64,000 nucleotides of DNA, taken from NCBI GenBank assembly GCA_965242535.1, contig OZ251458.1:4030001-4094000 (forward strand), read 5' to 3'. This document shows, in pieces, positions 1 to 9,067 of this stretch. The notes beneath the pieces were generated by a model that had not been told where the DNA came from, made no database searches, and saw only the letters and a program-made list of their open reading frames with translations. The translations under genes and the position numbers were made by a program. The DNA is from VXRD01 sp965242535 (GTDB taxonomy: Bacteria > Latescibacterota > UBA2968). Each line of letters starts with the position of its first letter. Position 1 is the stretch's first letter.

Positions 1-834
1 GTCGCTGTCGAGGAGAGACCACAACAAGCCCATAAGACGAAGCGTTCCGTCGGAAAATTGGTCTTCGCGCTGCAAGCCCGCATTCGGGCGCCAATGCGAA
101 TAAAGGGCTTGCAAATGGGGCCGCCCCGTGATTTCATCGCGGATAAATTCCAACTGCTCGAGTTGGGGCACGGCAATTTTGAGGGCGCGTTCAATTTTTT
201 GCAGGCGGGAGCGGCGCGTCCTTTCCGTAACTCTGGCAATCCTTTCCAAAAACCCTTGCCCAAAGGGATCATCTTCGACAACCCTGCCCTGAATCGAATC
301 GGCAAAGCGCAAGAGTTGAGGCACCAGATGCAAATAGGTAATGGCTTGAAAAAAACGCACGAGTTCCCGAAAATCCGCATTGACATTGATTTGCTCGAGA
401 AAAGTTTGCGTGAGGCGATCCCTATCCGATTCGTCGTCATCGTCTGGCCTATCGAGAATCTGTCGATCATCTTTCCACAGGCGTTCATAAGTGAGAAAGG
501 GTTGGCGATACCCGCGAGGTTCTTGGCGAATCCCGATGGCGTATCGCCATGCCTCGGGCGAGTCTGCGTTGTCCGCGAGGTGAATTTCAATGGCGACTTC
601 CGGATCTTGCCGCGCCGCCAAATTTCGGATTTTGGAGACGCCTCCGCGGTCCTTGACCGCTTTTTGCAAGCCGCCCCCTTCGGCCTTGACGACATCTCGA
701 AGAAAGCGAAAAATGTCGAGGAGATTGGATTTGCCAGACGCATTCGCGCCTACGATGAACTGGCGTTCGCGCAACCGCACATCGATGCGCCGAAAATTGC
801 GCCAGTTTTTTGCGATGAGACGCTTGATCATCAT
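1..834 (-). CDS. AAA family ATPase (RecF/SMC-like), C-terminus off the window
   Basis: The reverse strand stays open from an ATG ATG pair at 834/831 to the window edge, giving at least 277 residues with no stop. The N-terminus reads like a COG4637-type predicted ATPase: a short strand with K-N-W-R-N-F, then a Walker A loop GANASGKSNLLD at about residues 29-40, typical of ABC/SMC-like ATPases acting on DNA or as stand-alone defence or repair ATPases. The remainder is charged and helical, as expected for the insert before the signature and Walker B motifs, which lie outside the window. It begins 18 bp after the stop of the upstream redoxin gene, so the two may be co-transcribed. Relatives are often followed by a DUF4276 partner gene, which cannot be tested here. 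The family call is good and the cellular role is unknown. Confidence 0.8.
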   Translation of the reverse strand, partial: MMIKRLIAKNWRNFRRIDVRLRERQFIVGANASGKSNLLDIFRFLRDVVKAEGGGLQKAVKDRGGVSKIRNLAARQDPEVAIEIHLADNADSPEAWRYAIGIRQEPRGYRQPFLTYERLWKDDRQILDRPDDDDESDRDRLTQTFLEQINVNADFRELVRFFQAITYLHLVPQLLRFADSIQGRVVEDDPFGQGFLERIARVTERTRRSRLQKIERALKIAVPQLEQLEFIRDEITGRPHLQALYSHWRPNAGLQREDQFSDGTLRLMGLLWSLLDSD

Positions 835-852
835 GGCGACGCCCCGCGTAGG

Positions 853-2607
853 TTATTCGTCCACAGCCGAAAAAAGAGGTTCAACCCCACCTTCCGCAAC
901 GCTCATGTAGCCGATCAGCATTTCGTCAAAGCTCTGCTCGCCCCAGCGAACCGTTGCCGAGGGATCGGGGTTCAATTTGTTTTTCGCCGAGTTGTCAAAA
1001 ACCGCATGGCTGACCACGCGCGTGCCGGCCGGGAGGAATTTGGGGGTTGCAAGCGTGTAAAACCGTTGCCAGTTGAACGTGTAATTCGGCACGGAGAGCA
1101 GGGTCTCGCGGTTGCCGTCCGGGTAGTGAGCCACATAGCGGAAGCCCGCGCCGCGAAAGTGCATGTGGGGGAATAAGCTGTAGAGCGTGACGGCTTTTTT
1201 GAAAATTTGGATGGATGAATCCCGGTGGGCGCGGGCGTGGGGCGGGATTTTGATTTTGGGATTGGCCGGGCCGACCACGATGTTTTCGCGCAAATTCTGT
1301 GCGTCGGTGAAGTACAACCCCAACGCGCTCTCATCCACTTCGGCGCGGCCCGTGGTCGTATAGTGGATTTGAAACTGAATTTTGCTCCCAGCGGGCAACA
1401 ACCGCGCCGTGCCCTCGGGCAACATCACCCCGTCCATGCCCGGTACATACGACGCGAAAATGCCGTCTAACCAGCGGTTCTTCGCGGGCTTCATCTCGTG
1501 GTTTTTGGGGTAGATCACCCGCGCCAAGGCGTGGTGCATCGCCGCGCGATTGCCCGGCAAAAACTCCGTGCCGCGCACCCACACATCGCGGTCGATGGGC
1601 ACGGTCATTTTGAGATACCGGTAATCGACAATGCCGGTTGCCGGGATTTCTTGGCGGTCCAACGCCATGACCAAGTCCGGTTCCCCATACGCCCAAGTCG
1701 TGGCGTGCGTGGGGTTGTCCGCCAAGGGATCGGCCCCCTCCCCGCGCGGCGCGCCGGCTTCGATCCAGTGGACGAGGGTCTGCGTCTCGCGCACGGTGAG
1801 CGACATGTCGTTGCTGAATGTGCCGATGTGCGGGTCCGCGTGCCACGGGGGCATGCGCCGGGTTCGCACCACCTCTCGCATCATCGGCGCCCAGCCCGCG
1901 ATGTCTTTGTACTCGGTCATATCGAACGGGGCAATGCCGCCGGGGCGGTGACAGGGCACGCATTTTTGTTGCAAAATGGGCGCGACCTCTCGGGCGTAGG
2001 AAATCCGGTTGTGCCGCGCCGCGTCTTTGCCAGGCAAGGCGATGAGGCAGCCGGGCGACGCGATGGCGTTGCGGACGACGTCCCCACCTGCGAGATGGGC
2101 GCGGAGGGCATCGGCGAGATAGTGCGCGGACGCGCGGGGCTTTTGCGCTTCGTAATGCAGGCGATCGTCAATCGGCCCTCGGTAGCGCGCGCGCCACGTC
2201 TTGGGATCGATCACGAGGGCCTCGGCCGTGCGGTGCAAATCGAGCGATTCCGCGACGAGTTGCGCTTCGTCGATCAGGATCGGATAGTCCATAGAAAACG
2301 CATCGGCTTCTTCGCGGATGCTTTCTCGGTCGTCTTGCAAATTGGCGTTGAGCATGAAAAATTGCACGCCCTTGGGCGCGTACTCATCGCGCAGCGCGTT
2401 GAGGCTGTGTAACGCATTGCGAACGATGGGACACCCATTGCCCTGCACGAACAAGACTATCGCCGAGGCATCCGCATGCGCGTAAAGCTTGTGAAACGCG
2501 CCCCGCTGGTCATACAATCCAAAATCGTCGACGGCGATATCCAAGGATTGCGGCGATTCCGGGGTCGCGCAACCGAGGATCAAAACAACAAAAAGTAAGT
2601 ATCTCAT
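853..2607 (-). CDS. Lipoprotein fusing redoxin, cytochrome c-like and copper monooxygenase-like domains
   Basis: This is a 584-residue exported protein. It starts with a lipobox (LILGC, Cys13), so it is probably membrane-anchored outside the cytoplasm. Residues about 25-170 form an AhpC/TSA-type redoxin with a single peroxidatic-like cysteine in GNGCPIVR (Cys59). A c-type haem motif CVPCH lies at residues 216-220, followed by the planctomycete-type cytochrome context (RPGG, then MPPWHAD). The C-terminal half resembles the copper type II ascorbate-dependent monooxygenase fold, with histidine clusters MHHALA, HYTTTG and FPHMHFRG as likely copper ligands. The start is fixed by AGGAGG four bases before the ATG at 2607. 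The three-part fusion is known from Acidobacteria, Planctomycetes and uncultured marine lineages, but substrate and electron partner are not known. Domain calls are secure; a redox or oxygenase role in the periplasm is inferred. Confidence 0.85.
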   Translation of the reverse strand: MRYLLFVVLILGCATPESPQSLDIAVDDFGLYDQRGAFHKLYAHADASAIVLFVQGNGCPIVRNALHSLNALRDEYAPKGVQFFMLNANLQDDRESIREEADAFSMDYPILIDEAQLVAESLDLHRTAEALVIDPKTWRARYRGPIDDRLHYEAQKPRASAHYLADALRAHLAGGDVVRNAIASPGCLIALPGKDAARHNRISYAREVAPILQQKCVPCHRPGGIAPFDMTEYKDIAGWAPMMREVVRTRRMPPWHADPHIGTFSNDMSLTVRETQTLVHWIEAGAPRGEGADPLADNPTHATTWAYGEPDLVMALDRQEIPATGIVDYRYLKMTVPIDRDVWVRGTEFLPGNRAAMHHALARVIYPKNHEMKPAKNRWLDGIFASYVPGMDGVMLPEGTARLLPAGSKIQFQIHYTTTGRAEVDESALGLYFTDAQNLRENIVVGPANPKIKIPPHARAHRDSSIQIFKKAVTLYSLFPHMHFRGAGFRYVAHYPDGNRETLLSVPNYTFNWQRFYTLATPKFLPAGTRVVSHAVFDNSAKNKLNPDPSATVRWGEQSFDEMLIGYMSVAEGGVEPLFSAVDE

Positions 2608-2623
2608 GAAGCCTCCTATGTGT

Positions 2624-2794
2624 CTAAGAAGCCATCTAAAAATTATTGGGACCTACCCCCCTGGCCCCCCTTCCTGCGAGGAAGGGGGGAATCAAGGCGT
2701 CCTATTTTCGCGCTATGTATGGTTTTGACCTGCGAAAAGCGAATGCTTTTGCGACGATCTCAATGGCGGTCCGAGTTTTTAGATGGCTTCTAAG
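2624..2794. repeat. MITE-like element with 19-bp terminal inverted repeats
   Basis: A 19-bp sequence at 2624-2642 (core GAAGCCATCTAAAAA) recurs inverted at 2776-2794 with one mismatch, enclosing a 171-bp segment with no credible gene. The interior holds a second short hairpin around 2660-2690 (C-rich arm, GCGA loop, G-rich arm). Size and structure fit a miniature inverted-repeat element or a large cruciform. No flanking target duplication is obvious. Confidence 0.45.
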
Positions 2795-2810
2795 GGGATT
2801 TCAAACAGAG

Positions 2811-3093
2811 GGTTATTACTCTGTAAATTAAATAATTATGAATTTCAATTTTTCAAGCGCGTGACGGACGTGATGCCGTACGTCAATTAAGCCCTCGCCC
2901 AACATGCCATCGCAAAAGTCCATCAAACAAAGCCATCACGCACAGCGCGCAAGTCCGTCTCGCAACCCACAGCCATTATGCAACCCACCTCGCAGGCTGT
3001 CTCATGTCGTCCTGCTACAAAAACGATTTGCGCTGTGCCTAGCCCCTCGGCGCATGAGAGCGGCATTTTTTGCCTACTTTTTGTTGCTGTAGA
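2811..3093 (+). repeat. Dispersed ~400-bp structured repeat, copy A (3'-truncated)
   Basis: This segment matches 58308-58719 (same strand) and 54538-54920 (reverse) over its whole length, beginning with GTTATTACTCTGTAAAT. Conserved blocks include the complementary pair GCACAGCGC ... GCGCTGTGC about 110 bases apart and the start of a hairpin whose loop side is TTTTTGTTGCTGT. It stops where the IS terminal inverted repeat begins at 3095, so about 110-120 bp of the element are missing. A reading frame beginning MPSQK is visible but is judged non-coding because copy B keeps the DNA while shifting frame. Confidence 0.8.
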
Positions 3094-3094
3094 C

Positions 3095-4290
3095 CATGCT
3101 ACGCGACAAAAAATAAAGACCTGTGCAAAATCCGAAAAAGAGTTAGATTTAAGTTGACCGCAAAAACCCTCACCCCTTCTCAGAAAGCACAGGTCTATGT
3201 CGGATCAAGTTATGCAACTATACCCCATCCTGCAAGCGCATTTTCCTTGGCATAAAGCCCGGGTGACCTTCCTCTCGGCCTTTCTCTTGGCTTTGATGAA
3301 AGTGACGACCGTCAATTTGACCAAACTGGCTAATGCGCTCAATGGCAAAGTGAAGCAAAAATCCAACTACCGCAGAATCCAGCGTTTTTTCGCCGAGTTC
3401 ACGTTGCCGGAAGATTGGGCAACGGGCTTGATTCTGCATCTCTTACCGGTCAAATCGGATTTTATCCTCGCCATGGACCGGACCCAGTGGTCATTGGGTA
3501 AGGTGTCGATCAATCTCCTGACCGTGGGCATCCTCTATCGAGACATGGCGTTTCCCATTTGCTTCAAGATGCTCAACAAAAAGGGCAACTCGAGCACGCA
3601 AGAGCGCATAGCCCTCATGGAACGGGTCCGTCAACACATCAAGACCTGTAAGATTCGCGCCTTGGTAGCCGACCGCGAATTTATTGGGCGAGAGTGGTTT
3701 AAGTGGTTGACCGAAAACAACATGCCTTTTGTCATTCGCCTCAAAGAAAACGCGCTCCTCGAAACGGGACAAAACGCGATCCCGTTGAAAAAACGATTCG
3801 CCAATCTGACCTTGAATCAGCAAACGACCTTGCCAAAACCCGGGCGCGTCTATGGACAATCGCTCTCTTTATCGGCCATCCGATGCCCAGAGGAATGGGT
3901 GATGGTCGGTAGCAACACACCGGACATTGACGCACTCTTGACCTACAAAAAACGATGGCGCATTGAAGTCCTCTTCGCCAACCTCAAACGCCGAGGCTTT
4001 GATCTCGAACAGACCCATCTCACCGACGCCGACCGCATCGAAAAACTCATCGCCCTGTTGACCCTCGCCGTGTGTTGGGCCCATCTCATGGGCGAAGAGA
4101 GAGCCCACCATACCCCGCTCAAAATAAAAAACCATGATAAGAAAGAGAAAAGTCTCTTTCGATATGGACTCGATTATCTGCAATATGTCCTTTTGAATAT
4201 CCAAGACCACGCACGCACGTTTCAACGCGGTCTGAAAATCCTAAAAGAAGCACGGTTTTTACCCGATTCTTAGTTTTGTCGCGTAGTATG
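3095..4290 (+). mobile_element. IS4-family insertion sequence, about 1.2 kb
   Basis: The element is bounded by 17-bp imperfect inverted repeats, CATGCTACGCGACAAAA at 3095-3111 and its inverse at 4274-4290 with one mismatch. It encodes one transposase, whose stop codon abuts the right repeat. No clear target-site duplication flanks it. The left flank is a truncated dispersed repeat and the right flank is a truncated acetyltransferase gene, so the flanks were probably not contiguous before insertion. Confidence 0.85.
3197..4273 (+). CDS. IS4-family DDE transposase
   Basis: This 358-residue protein would catalyse cut-and-paste transposition of the surrounding IS. The DDE triad can be placed at MDRTQW (first Asp), VADREF (second Asp) and the IS4 YREK-like signature YKKRWRIEVLFANLK (Glu). 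The N-terminus has the usual helical region ending in NYRRIQRFF. Its length is normal for the family and no frameshift is seen, so it may be active. It lies entirely between the terminal inverted repeats. Confidence 0.93.
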   Translation: MSDQVMQLYPILQAHFPWHKARVTFLSAFLLALMKVTTVNLTKLANALNGKVKQKSNYRRIQRFFAEFTLPEDWATGLILHLLPVKSDFILAMDRTQWSLGKVSINLLTVGILYRDMAFPICFKMLNKKGNSSTQERIALMERVRQHIKTCKIRALVADREFIGREWFKWLTENNMPFVIRLKENALLETGQNAIPLKKRFANLTLNQQTTLPKPGRVYGQSLSLSAIRCPEEWVMVGSNTPDIDALLTYKKRWRIEVLFANLKRRGFDLEQTHLTDADRIEKLIALLTLAVCWAHLMGEERAHHTPLKIKNHDKKEKSLFRYGLDYLQYVLLNIQDHARTFQRGLKILKEARFLPDS

Positions 4291-4848
4291 CATTTTATGA
4301 AAGTAGCTGAACTTCACGGGCTTGTTCTCGAACGAGTAATCCTCCACAAAATCATTACTGCCAGAATACCTATGTCCGACTATGAAGCTCCCGCTCTGAT
4401 TGCGCGTAATGGCATACGTAAGACCGGCATGGGTGATTTCTTCCGGTGAATCGAGTCGGATAGGGGATAAATACGGATGCCCGTTACCAAAGTCATTCCA
4501 CCATAAATCGCCCTCGATACGTGTAATGACCGCCATGTGAGACAACTTTCCGTGCATTTTAGCCGGAACCAGTGAACTATCGAATCCGATGTGTTTGAGA
4601 AGGAGATTCATGAAGGGATTGAAATGTCCACACGGTCCTCCACGCAGAGAAAGCATGTCGTCCGTGATTTCATCGAATCGGGGAGGGCGATTCGGGCGGG
4701 TCAACATCATGATGTTCGTGAAGGGAACGCGGCCTAAGACGAACTTTGTGATGCGTTGCAGAAACTCGACAGAGGGCTCCGAATTATCGATCCCTATAGA
4801 TCTCAGGAAGCCATCTAAGGCATCAGCGTCAACTGCGTACTCATCCAT
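4270..4848 (-). CDS. Arylamine N-acetyltransferase-like protein, 3' end replaced by IS
   Basis: The 192 residues contain the N-acetyltransferase (NAT) core: RGGPCGHFN with the catalytic Cys, LSHMAVI with the catalytic His, and WWNDFGNGHPYLSPIRL around the Asp, consistent with the Cys-His-Asp triad that transfers acetyl groups from acetyl-CoA. Family members are usually about 250-280 residues, and the C-terminal domain is missing here. The last seven or so codons (MHTTRQN and stop) run into the right inverted repeat of the IS, so the IS cut the gene and supplied a chance stop. A ribosome site AAGGTGAG sits just before the ATG at 4848. It is probably non-functional or altered. Confidence 0.75.
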   Translation of the reverse strand: MDEYAVDADALDGFLRSIGIDNSEPSVEFLQRITKFVLGRVPFTNIMMLTRPNRPPRFDEITDDMLSLRGGPCGHFNPFMNLLLKHIGFDSSLVPAKMHGKLSHMAVITRIEGDLWWNDFGNGHPYLSPIRLDSPEEITHAGLTYAITRNQSGSFIVGHRYSGSNDFVEDYSFENKPVKFSYFHKMHTTRQN

Positions 4849-5061
4849 GATCTCACCTTAGACGAAAGTAACTCTCCGTGCTTTGTGAGGGCGCGCATCA
4901 ATTTTACAGGAATACCGTCGACATTTTATTTTTTCAGAGTGGCAACAAACAGAGAAAGCCGAAGCAACGACGGGCCCAGTTTCTCAAACCGAGAGAATAT
5001 CCTGCCAGTTGCATTGCTCGTAACTGTCAACACAACCCTAAACAGGTGCCGAGTAAGATAG

Positions 5062-5907
5062 TTAAGTTTTCGTTTTCAATAGCACTTCCGCAATTCTGCC
5101 GAGTTGAAGAGCACAGAGTGGCAACAGACTGGGATCGATAGATTCGTCGGCTCCATGAACGCTGCAGTGATCATCATTCGGACCGATCGCCAAATACGGA
5201 ATTTCACCTAAGAGGTGTTTGAGGCAGGGGCATCGGTCACGACCTTGCAACTTGGTCAATGGCCTATTGCGGATGGTCCACGTTCGTCCATCCGCAACGA
5301 GCGTGTCCTGCAACGCATCGAGCACCCCGCGGAGCAAATCGTTGTCGTTCTGAATCATGAATCGCTGCCTTCCATCCTTGTAGAAATACCCCGTCTCCTC
5401 AATCCAGAGTGCGATATTCGAGACGTCGAAGGTAGCGTACTCCTTCCGTGCGAACGGACTACCGATCTCCTCCTCTCCCTGAAGGTAGCAGGCGAGGTTG
5501 ATCTGGCGATCCCACCGTTTGAACAACGCGATCCGTTGCGCCAACGGAACGAGGTTGTCACTGACGCCTCTGCCGACCCAGCGTCCATCGATATCGGTCA
5601 ATTCCCATGGATTGGACGACCATTCATTTCTCTTTGCAGGCTCGACGTCATAATGACCGAAGAAGCCCAGCCACGGCATCCCGGGATTGCTTTCCCGTTT
5701 GGCTACGATGACGGGGCGGTATGGCGCCTCCGGATTCTCGATTTTCTCGACTCGAAAATCGGAATCCTCAAGGAGATTCGCCACGTCCCGCTGAATGGCA
5801 TCCAAGCAGGCCGGGTTGCTCTCCGTAGCCTCCAAAGACACCCATTTGGTCACGAGGGCTTGGCACTCTGCCTGTTCCGCCTCGGTCCAGCACTTATTGA
5901 ACATCAT
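5062..5907 (-). CDS. M20-family metallopeptidase lacking the dimerisation lid
   Basis: This is a 281-residue member of the M20 zinc peptidase/deacylase family, which hydrolyses peptide or N-acyl bonds. Metal-ligand motifs are in order: GHYDVEP (His85), GVSDN (Asp117), GEEEIGS (Glu145/146), IEETGY, and the C-terminal DDHCSVHGADE. Typical members are 350-450 residues with an inserted dimerisation domain between the last two motifs; here they are joined by only about 60 residues, so the lid appears absent. An upstream ATG at 5922 overlaps the sulfotransferase stop, but AGGAG is correctly spaced before the ATG pair at 5907, which is preferred. The overlap suggests translational coupling with the sulfotransferase. 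Confidence 0.8.
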   Translation of the reverse strand: MMFNKCWTEAEQAECQALVTKWVSLEATESNPACLDAIQRDVANLLEDSDFRVEKIENPEAPYRPVIVAKRESNPGMPWLGFFGHYDVEPAKRNEWSSNPWELTDIDGRWVGRGVSDNLVPLAQRIALFKRWDRQINLACYLQGEEEIGSPFARKEYATFDVSNIALWIEETGYFYKDGRQRFMIQNDNDLLRGVLDALQDTLVADGRTWTIRNRPLTKLQGRDRCPCLKHLLGEIPYLAIGPNDDHCSVHGADESIDPSLLPLCALQLGRIAEVLLKTKT

Positions 5908-5918
5908 CTGTCGTCTCC

Positions 5919-6671
5919 TCATTCGTTAAAGTAGTCATGGGATGCTGAATTCTTAAAATGGGCTTTCAATTCAGCAAAATTTGTGATTGTTTCAGAGAGT
6001 TTCAGGTTTTTGTTTTGAACCGTATCTGTTTCTAATCTAAGAGGTGAAACTCCAATAAATTCTTGCAACTTGACGAGCGTTTCTCGGGGGCGTAATACAA
6101 AATCTTCGTAAATGATTTGGAAACTCCTTTCGCCAAACAAATTGTCAAAGCGTTTTTGGTGATCGATGGTGCTCTTGAAATATCGTTCACATTCCGAAAT
6201 ACAAATTTCAGTTTCAAATCCAACATCGGCAGTTATCCATTGATCTCGGCTCATGGCTCTTTTGAAGAAAAATAAAGATGCCAAAAGGTTTTTTCGTTTT
6301 ACGTGCAAAAATTTTATATCTGTATGCAAAATAAAATAGTCAATCAGTTCATTCTCGTTCTGGAAAAATCTGTCATTGTAATAAAAATACTTGAAACCAA
6401 CGGCTTTGTACAATTTCGAAAACGTTCTGAAGATATGGGTTTCGAGAAAACCAACTGGATTTTTGTCTCTTTCTCCTACGAGTTGCCCATCCCAATGGAC
6501 TTCGGGTAAATAGCCATAAAATTTTCCGAAGTTGATTCTATCATTTCGATCATAAACACTACTTAAACAAAGAATATCGGGATGGGAATTGAGATAGGAC
6601 CAAAGCATTGTCGATCCCGTTCGGGCCGTACAAATAATCACAAATCTTTGATATGGATATTTCCTCGCCAT
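5919..6671 (-). CDS. Sulfotransferase family protein
   Basis: This 250-residue cytoplasmic protein has the PAPS 5'-phosphosulfate-binding loop near the N-terminus, TARTGSTMLWSYLNSHP, and downstream features of the Stf0/Sulfotransfer_3 group (RKNLLASLFFFKRA as the 3'-phosphate-binding region). It would move a sulfuryl group from PAPS to a carbohydrate or small molecule; the acceptor cannot be told. AAAGGAG about nine bases before the ATG lies in the tail of the upstream glycosyltransferase gene, so the genes form one transcript. The coding sequence is visibly richer in A+T than its neighbours, which suggests recent acquisition. Confidence 0.85.
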   Translation of the reverse strand: MARKYPYQRFVIICTARTGSTMLWSYLNSHPDILCLSSVYDRNDRINFGKFYGYLPEVHWDGQLVGERDKNPVGFLETHIFRTFSKLYKAVGFKYFYYNDRFFQNENELIDYFILHTDIKFLHVKRKNLLASLFFFKRAMSRDQWITADVGFETEICISECERYFKSTIDHQKRFDNLFGERSFQIIYEDFVLRPRETLVKLQEFIGVSPLRLETDTVQNKNLKLSETITNFAELKAHFKNSASHDYFNE

Positions 6672-6686
6672 TTTTGATCCACTCCT

Positions 6687-8855
6687 TTAGAGGTGTTGAG
6701 CCATCTTAGAAGGCGAATCGCTTGACTGAGCGAAATACGCCGATGCGGAAAATTTCAAGAGACGATTCCGATGTCGATCAATTTCTGCCGGCAGCCGTTC
6801 GAGAAGTTCACGGATTTGGAGGGCGTTCCATACACTGGCCTCGCGCTCGATACGGGCCAAGTTCCCGGCCTCGTAAGAGTGACTCAGAAAATCACAAAAC
6901 CTCCTCATTCGCTCTCTAGAGGTTCGGTACTCCTCTCTCTGCCACCAAGCATTTTCGTCGTTCACGAGTCGGTACAGTACGCGAGTCAGGCCGCAGATGC
7001 GGTAGAACGATAGACGAAATGCCGCCAACCGATCTTCGGCATATTTGTGTATGCGATTGACGAATCGTTCGATCATTCCGTCGACCAGATCGATCCCTAA
7101 GTCATCCGTGATTGTGAACGCGCCGGGAGTATCTTGGAGAGCCGAGAATATCGCATAGCCGCGAATATCGTCCACAATGCGCTCAATGTCCAATTCGCCA
7201 GTAGAGGCACGAGAGCGGTCGTGATAGAGGGCAATCGGCACTGTGACGACGCGTTTGCGGAAGTAGTGCTTTTGGAGCAATGCCCAAACCATATCGGACC
7301 GCCGGCTTGACCGACCGTCAATAATGAGCGAGGGATTGGGGGCCAACTTCAGTGCTTCGGCATCGAATACAAAGGTATTGCCGCCGCGCTGAAGCCCGCC
7401 ACGATAGCGACGCGACGAGATCGACGAGTTGAACCCGCACTGTCGCGGCAAAAGGCACCGGTGGTGCGCCAGTGCATGTCCCAATGGCGATATCGACTCC
7501 ATACCTGCGAAGCTTCTGAAGCATCGGCACGAGTTCCTGAGCTTGCCGATGCAAGTGCCCGTCTTCTTCAATGACGAGCGGGTCCAGCCGCATGTCGTCA
7601 TCGACGATCCACACCACAGATCGATGCCGATTCTTGGCGAACGCATATAAGTACGACTGCAATACCGTCCTCGCGTGAGCGATGGACAGCTTGTGACCCC
7701 GACTTGCCCCACCATCGGGAACCCGTTCCTTTGCGGCGTCTTCCCGATGCTGTGCGCGATCGACGAGATGAATCCGCAGGCCGTTCAGACGCTCGGATTC
7801 GACGACATCCCGCAGTGCTTGATTGGGCGTCTGACCGCAACCGTTCTCCACGATCAGGACATCCAGATCCGACAAACCGGGCTCCTCGCAGAGTTCTCGT
7901 AGATCAGCGAGAAGATGGCCCACTTTTTTTGACTCCACCGCGTCGGCAATCACTCCGACGATCAAGTGGAGCGGCAACTGCGGCGATGCCGATGGCAACG
8001 AGCCACAGTCCCCGCGCTTGCTTTTGACGACTGCGGATGGGATCGCAGATTCCCGCCACCCGAATAACCGCTTGGACTGCGTCCGAAATTTTTCGCGCTC
8101 TGCTACGGACATGCGACCGCAGTACTTTCGGAAGAATTGATCCAACCCCTCGTTCTTAGCGTGCGATCCCGGTGTGGACAATTGAGGTGGCACAGCGCAG
8201 GCGAAATGACGAAAGGTCGGCTCGGAAATCGCGCCGTAGCGTATGCCTGGCAACTCTGCGATGCGGATGCACAGATCGCGGTCTGTGCAACTCGGCAGTG
8301 CCTCGTCAAACAGGCCGGCTTTGAGCAACACGCTCAGTCGGCAAACCAAGTTGTTGACCTGAATCCCGGGATTTCTCACGAGGAAGCTCGAAATGTCAAG
8401 AGACGAAGGCGGAACCACCAAGAGCGGCTCGATATTCTTCTCAATTTGCCAGAATCGCGTTGCGACCATGTCGAGATCGCGCCTCTCGACAGTCGCCAGA
8501 CATCTCTCCAAGTGGTGCGAATCCCACGCGTCGTCGTCCAAGATGGCAACATAGAGCCGTTCGGGATTGTCGCACATTCGCAACAGGTGATCAAGGCCAG
8601 AGTTCCATGATCCAGCCGCGCCTTTGGTGCGGCGGTTGTGCAAAAAGGTGATGTTGGCGTTGGTGGGGGCCATTTGGCGGACCAACCGCTCTGTCCGTTC
8701 AGTGGCTTGAGAGTTGCTCGAATCGTCAACGACGATCACGTGCGATGGCGAATAGGACTGGTTTTTGATCGAGGGAAATGCTCGACATTCCAACATATCC
8801 GCTCGATCAGCCGTGGCGATGAGAACTGCTAAGGTATTTTTTTTGTAGCCCGCAT
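6687..8855 (-). pseudogene. Two-domain glycosyltransferase (GT2) interrupted by two frameshifts
   Basis: A GT2-type enzyme can be read across this stretch if two frame changes are allowed. The N-terminal part (down to about 7400) has NTLAVLIATADRADML, then VIVVDDSSNSQATER and LDDDAWD, the nucleotide-sugar and metal-binding motifs of GT-A fold transferases. A later VWIVDDDMRLDPL hints at a second GT-like domain. The C-terminal part (LQRGGNTFVFDAEAL onward) continues in another frame from about 7400. The proposed start at 8855 lies just upstream of a run of eight A's; one more A would join it to the GT2 frame. The interval 6687-8855 is a multiple of three, so the shifts cancel. It could be a true pseudogene or two sequencing errors. 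Confidence 0.6.
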
Positions 8856-9067
8856 AACTACATCTCAGCCATCTCGATAAATAGATTAAGGTGCGCGAGC
8901 AAGATACGATAATGGGTATGTCCGAGCAAGTTTTAGGCCATCCCGCCCGACTGGATTCCCGTTCCTGCTTTAAGCATACAGAGCTTGCATTTGCCGGAAT
9001 GACGACGCAGATGTGTGAATGGCGACGCGGATGTGTGGGTTTTATCCGCGTAATCCGCGATCGCCTT

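Noticed and set aside
58..1176. Long plus-strand frame opposite the AAA ATPase and redoxin gene
   Set aside because: The minus strand encodes recognisable motifs (Walker A, redoxin, HxH copper sites); the plus frame has none.
2904..3092. Conserved small protein MPSQK... in the dispersed repeat (also at 54513-54830 and 58400-58723)
   Set aside because: Copy B keeps the nucleotides but passes through another frame between a +1 and a -1 change, so conservation is at DNA level, not protein level.
4800..4815. Match of the MITE end word GAAGCCATCTAA inside the acetyltransferase gene
   Set aside because: Twelve bases encoding part of a conserved-looking helix; no flanking repeat structure, probably coincidence.
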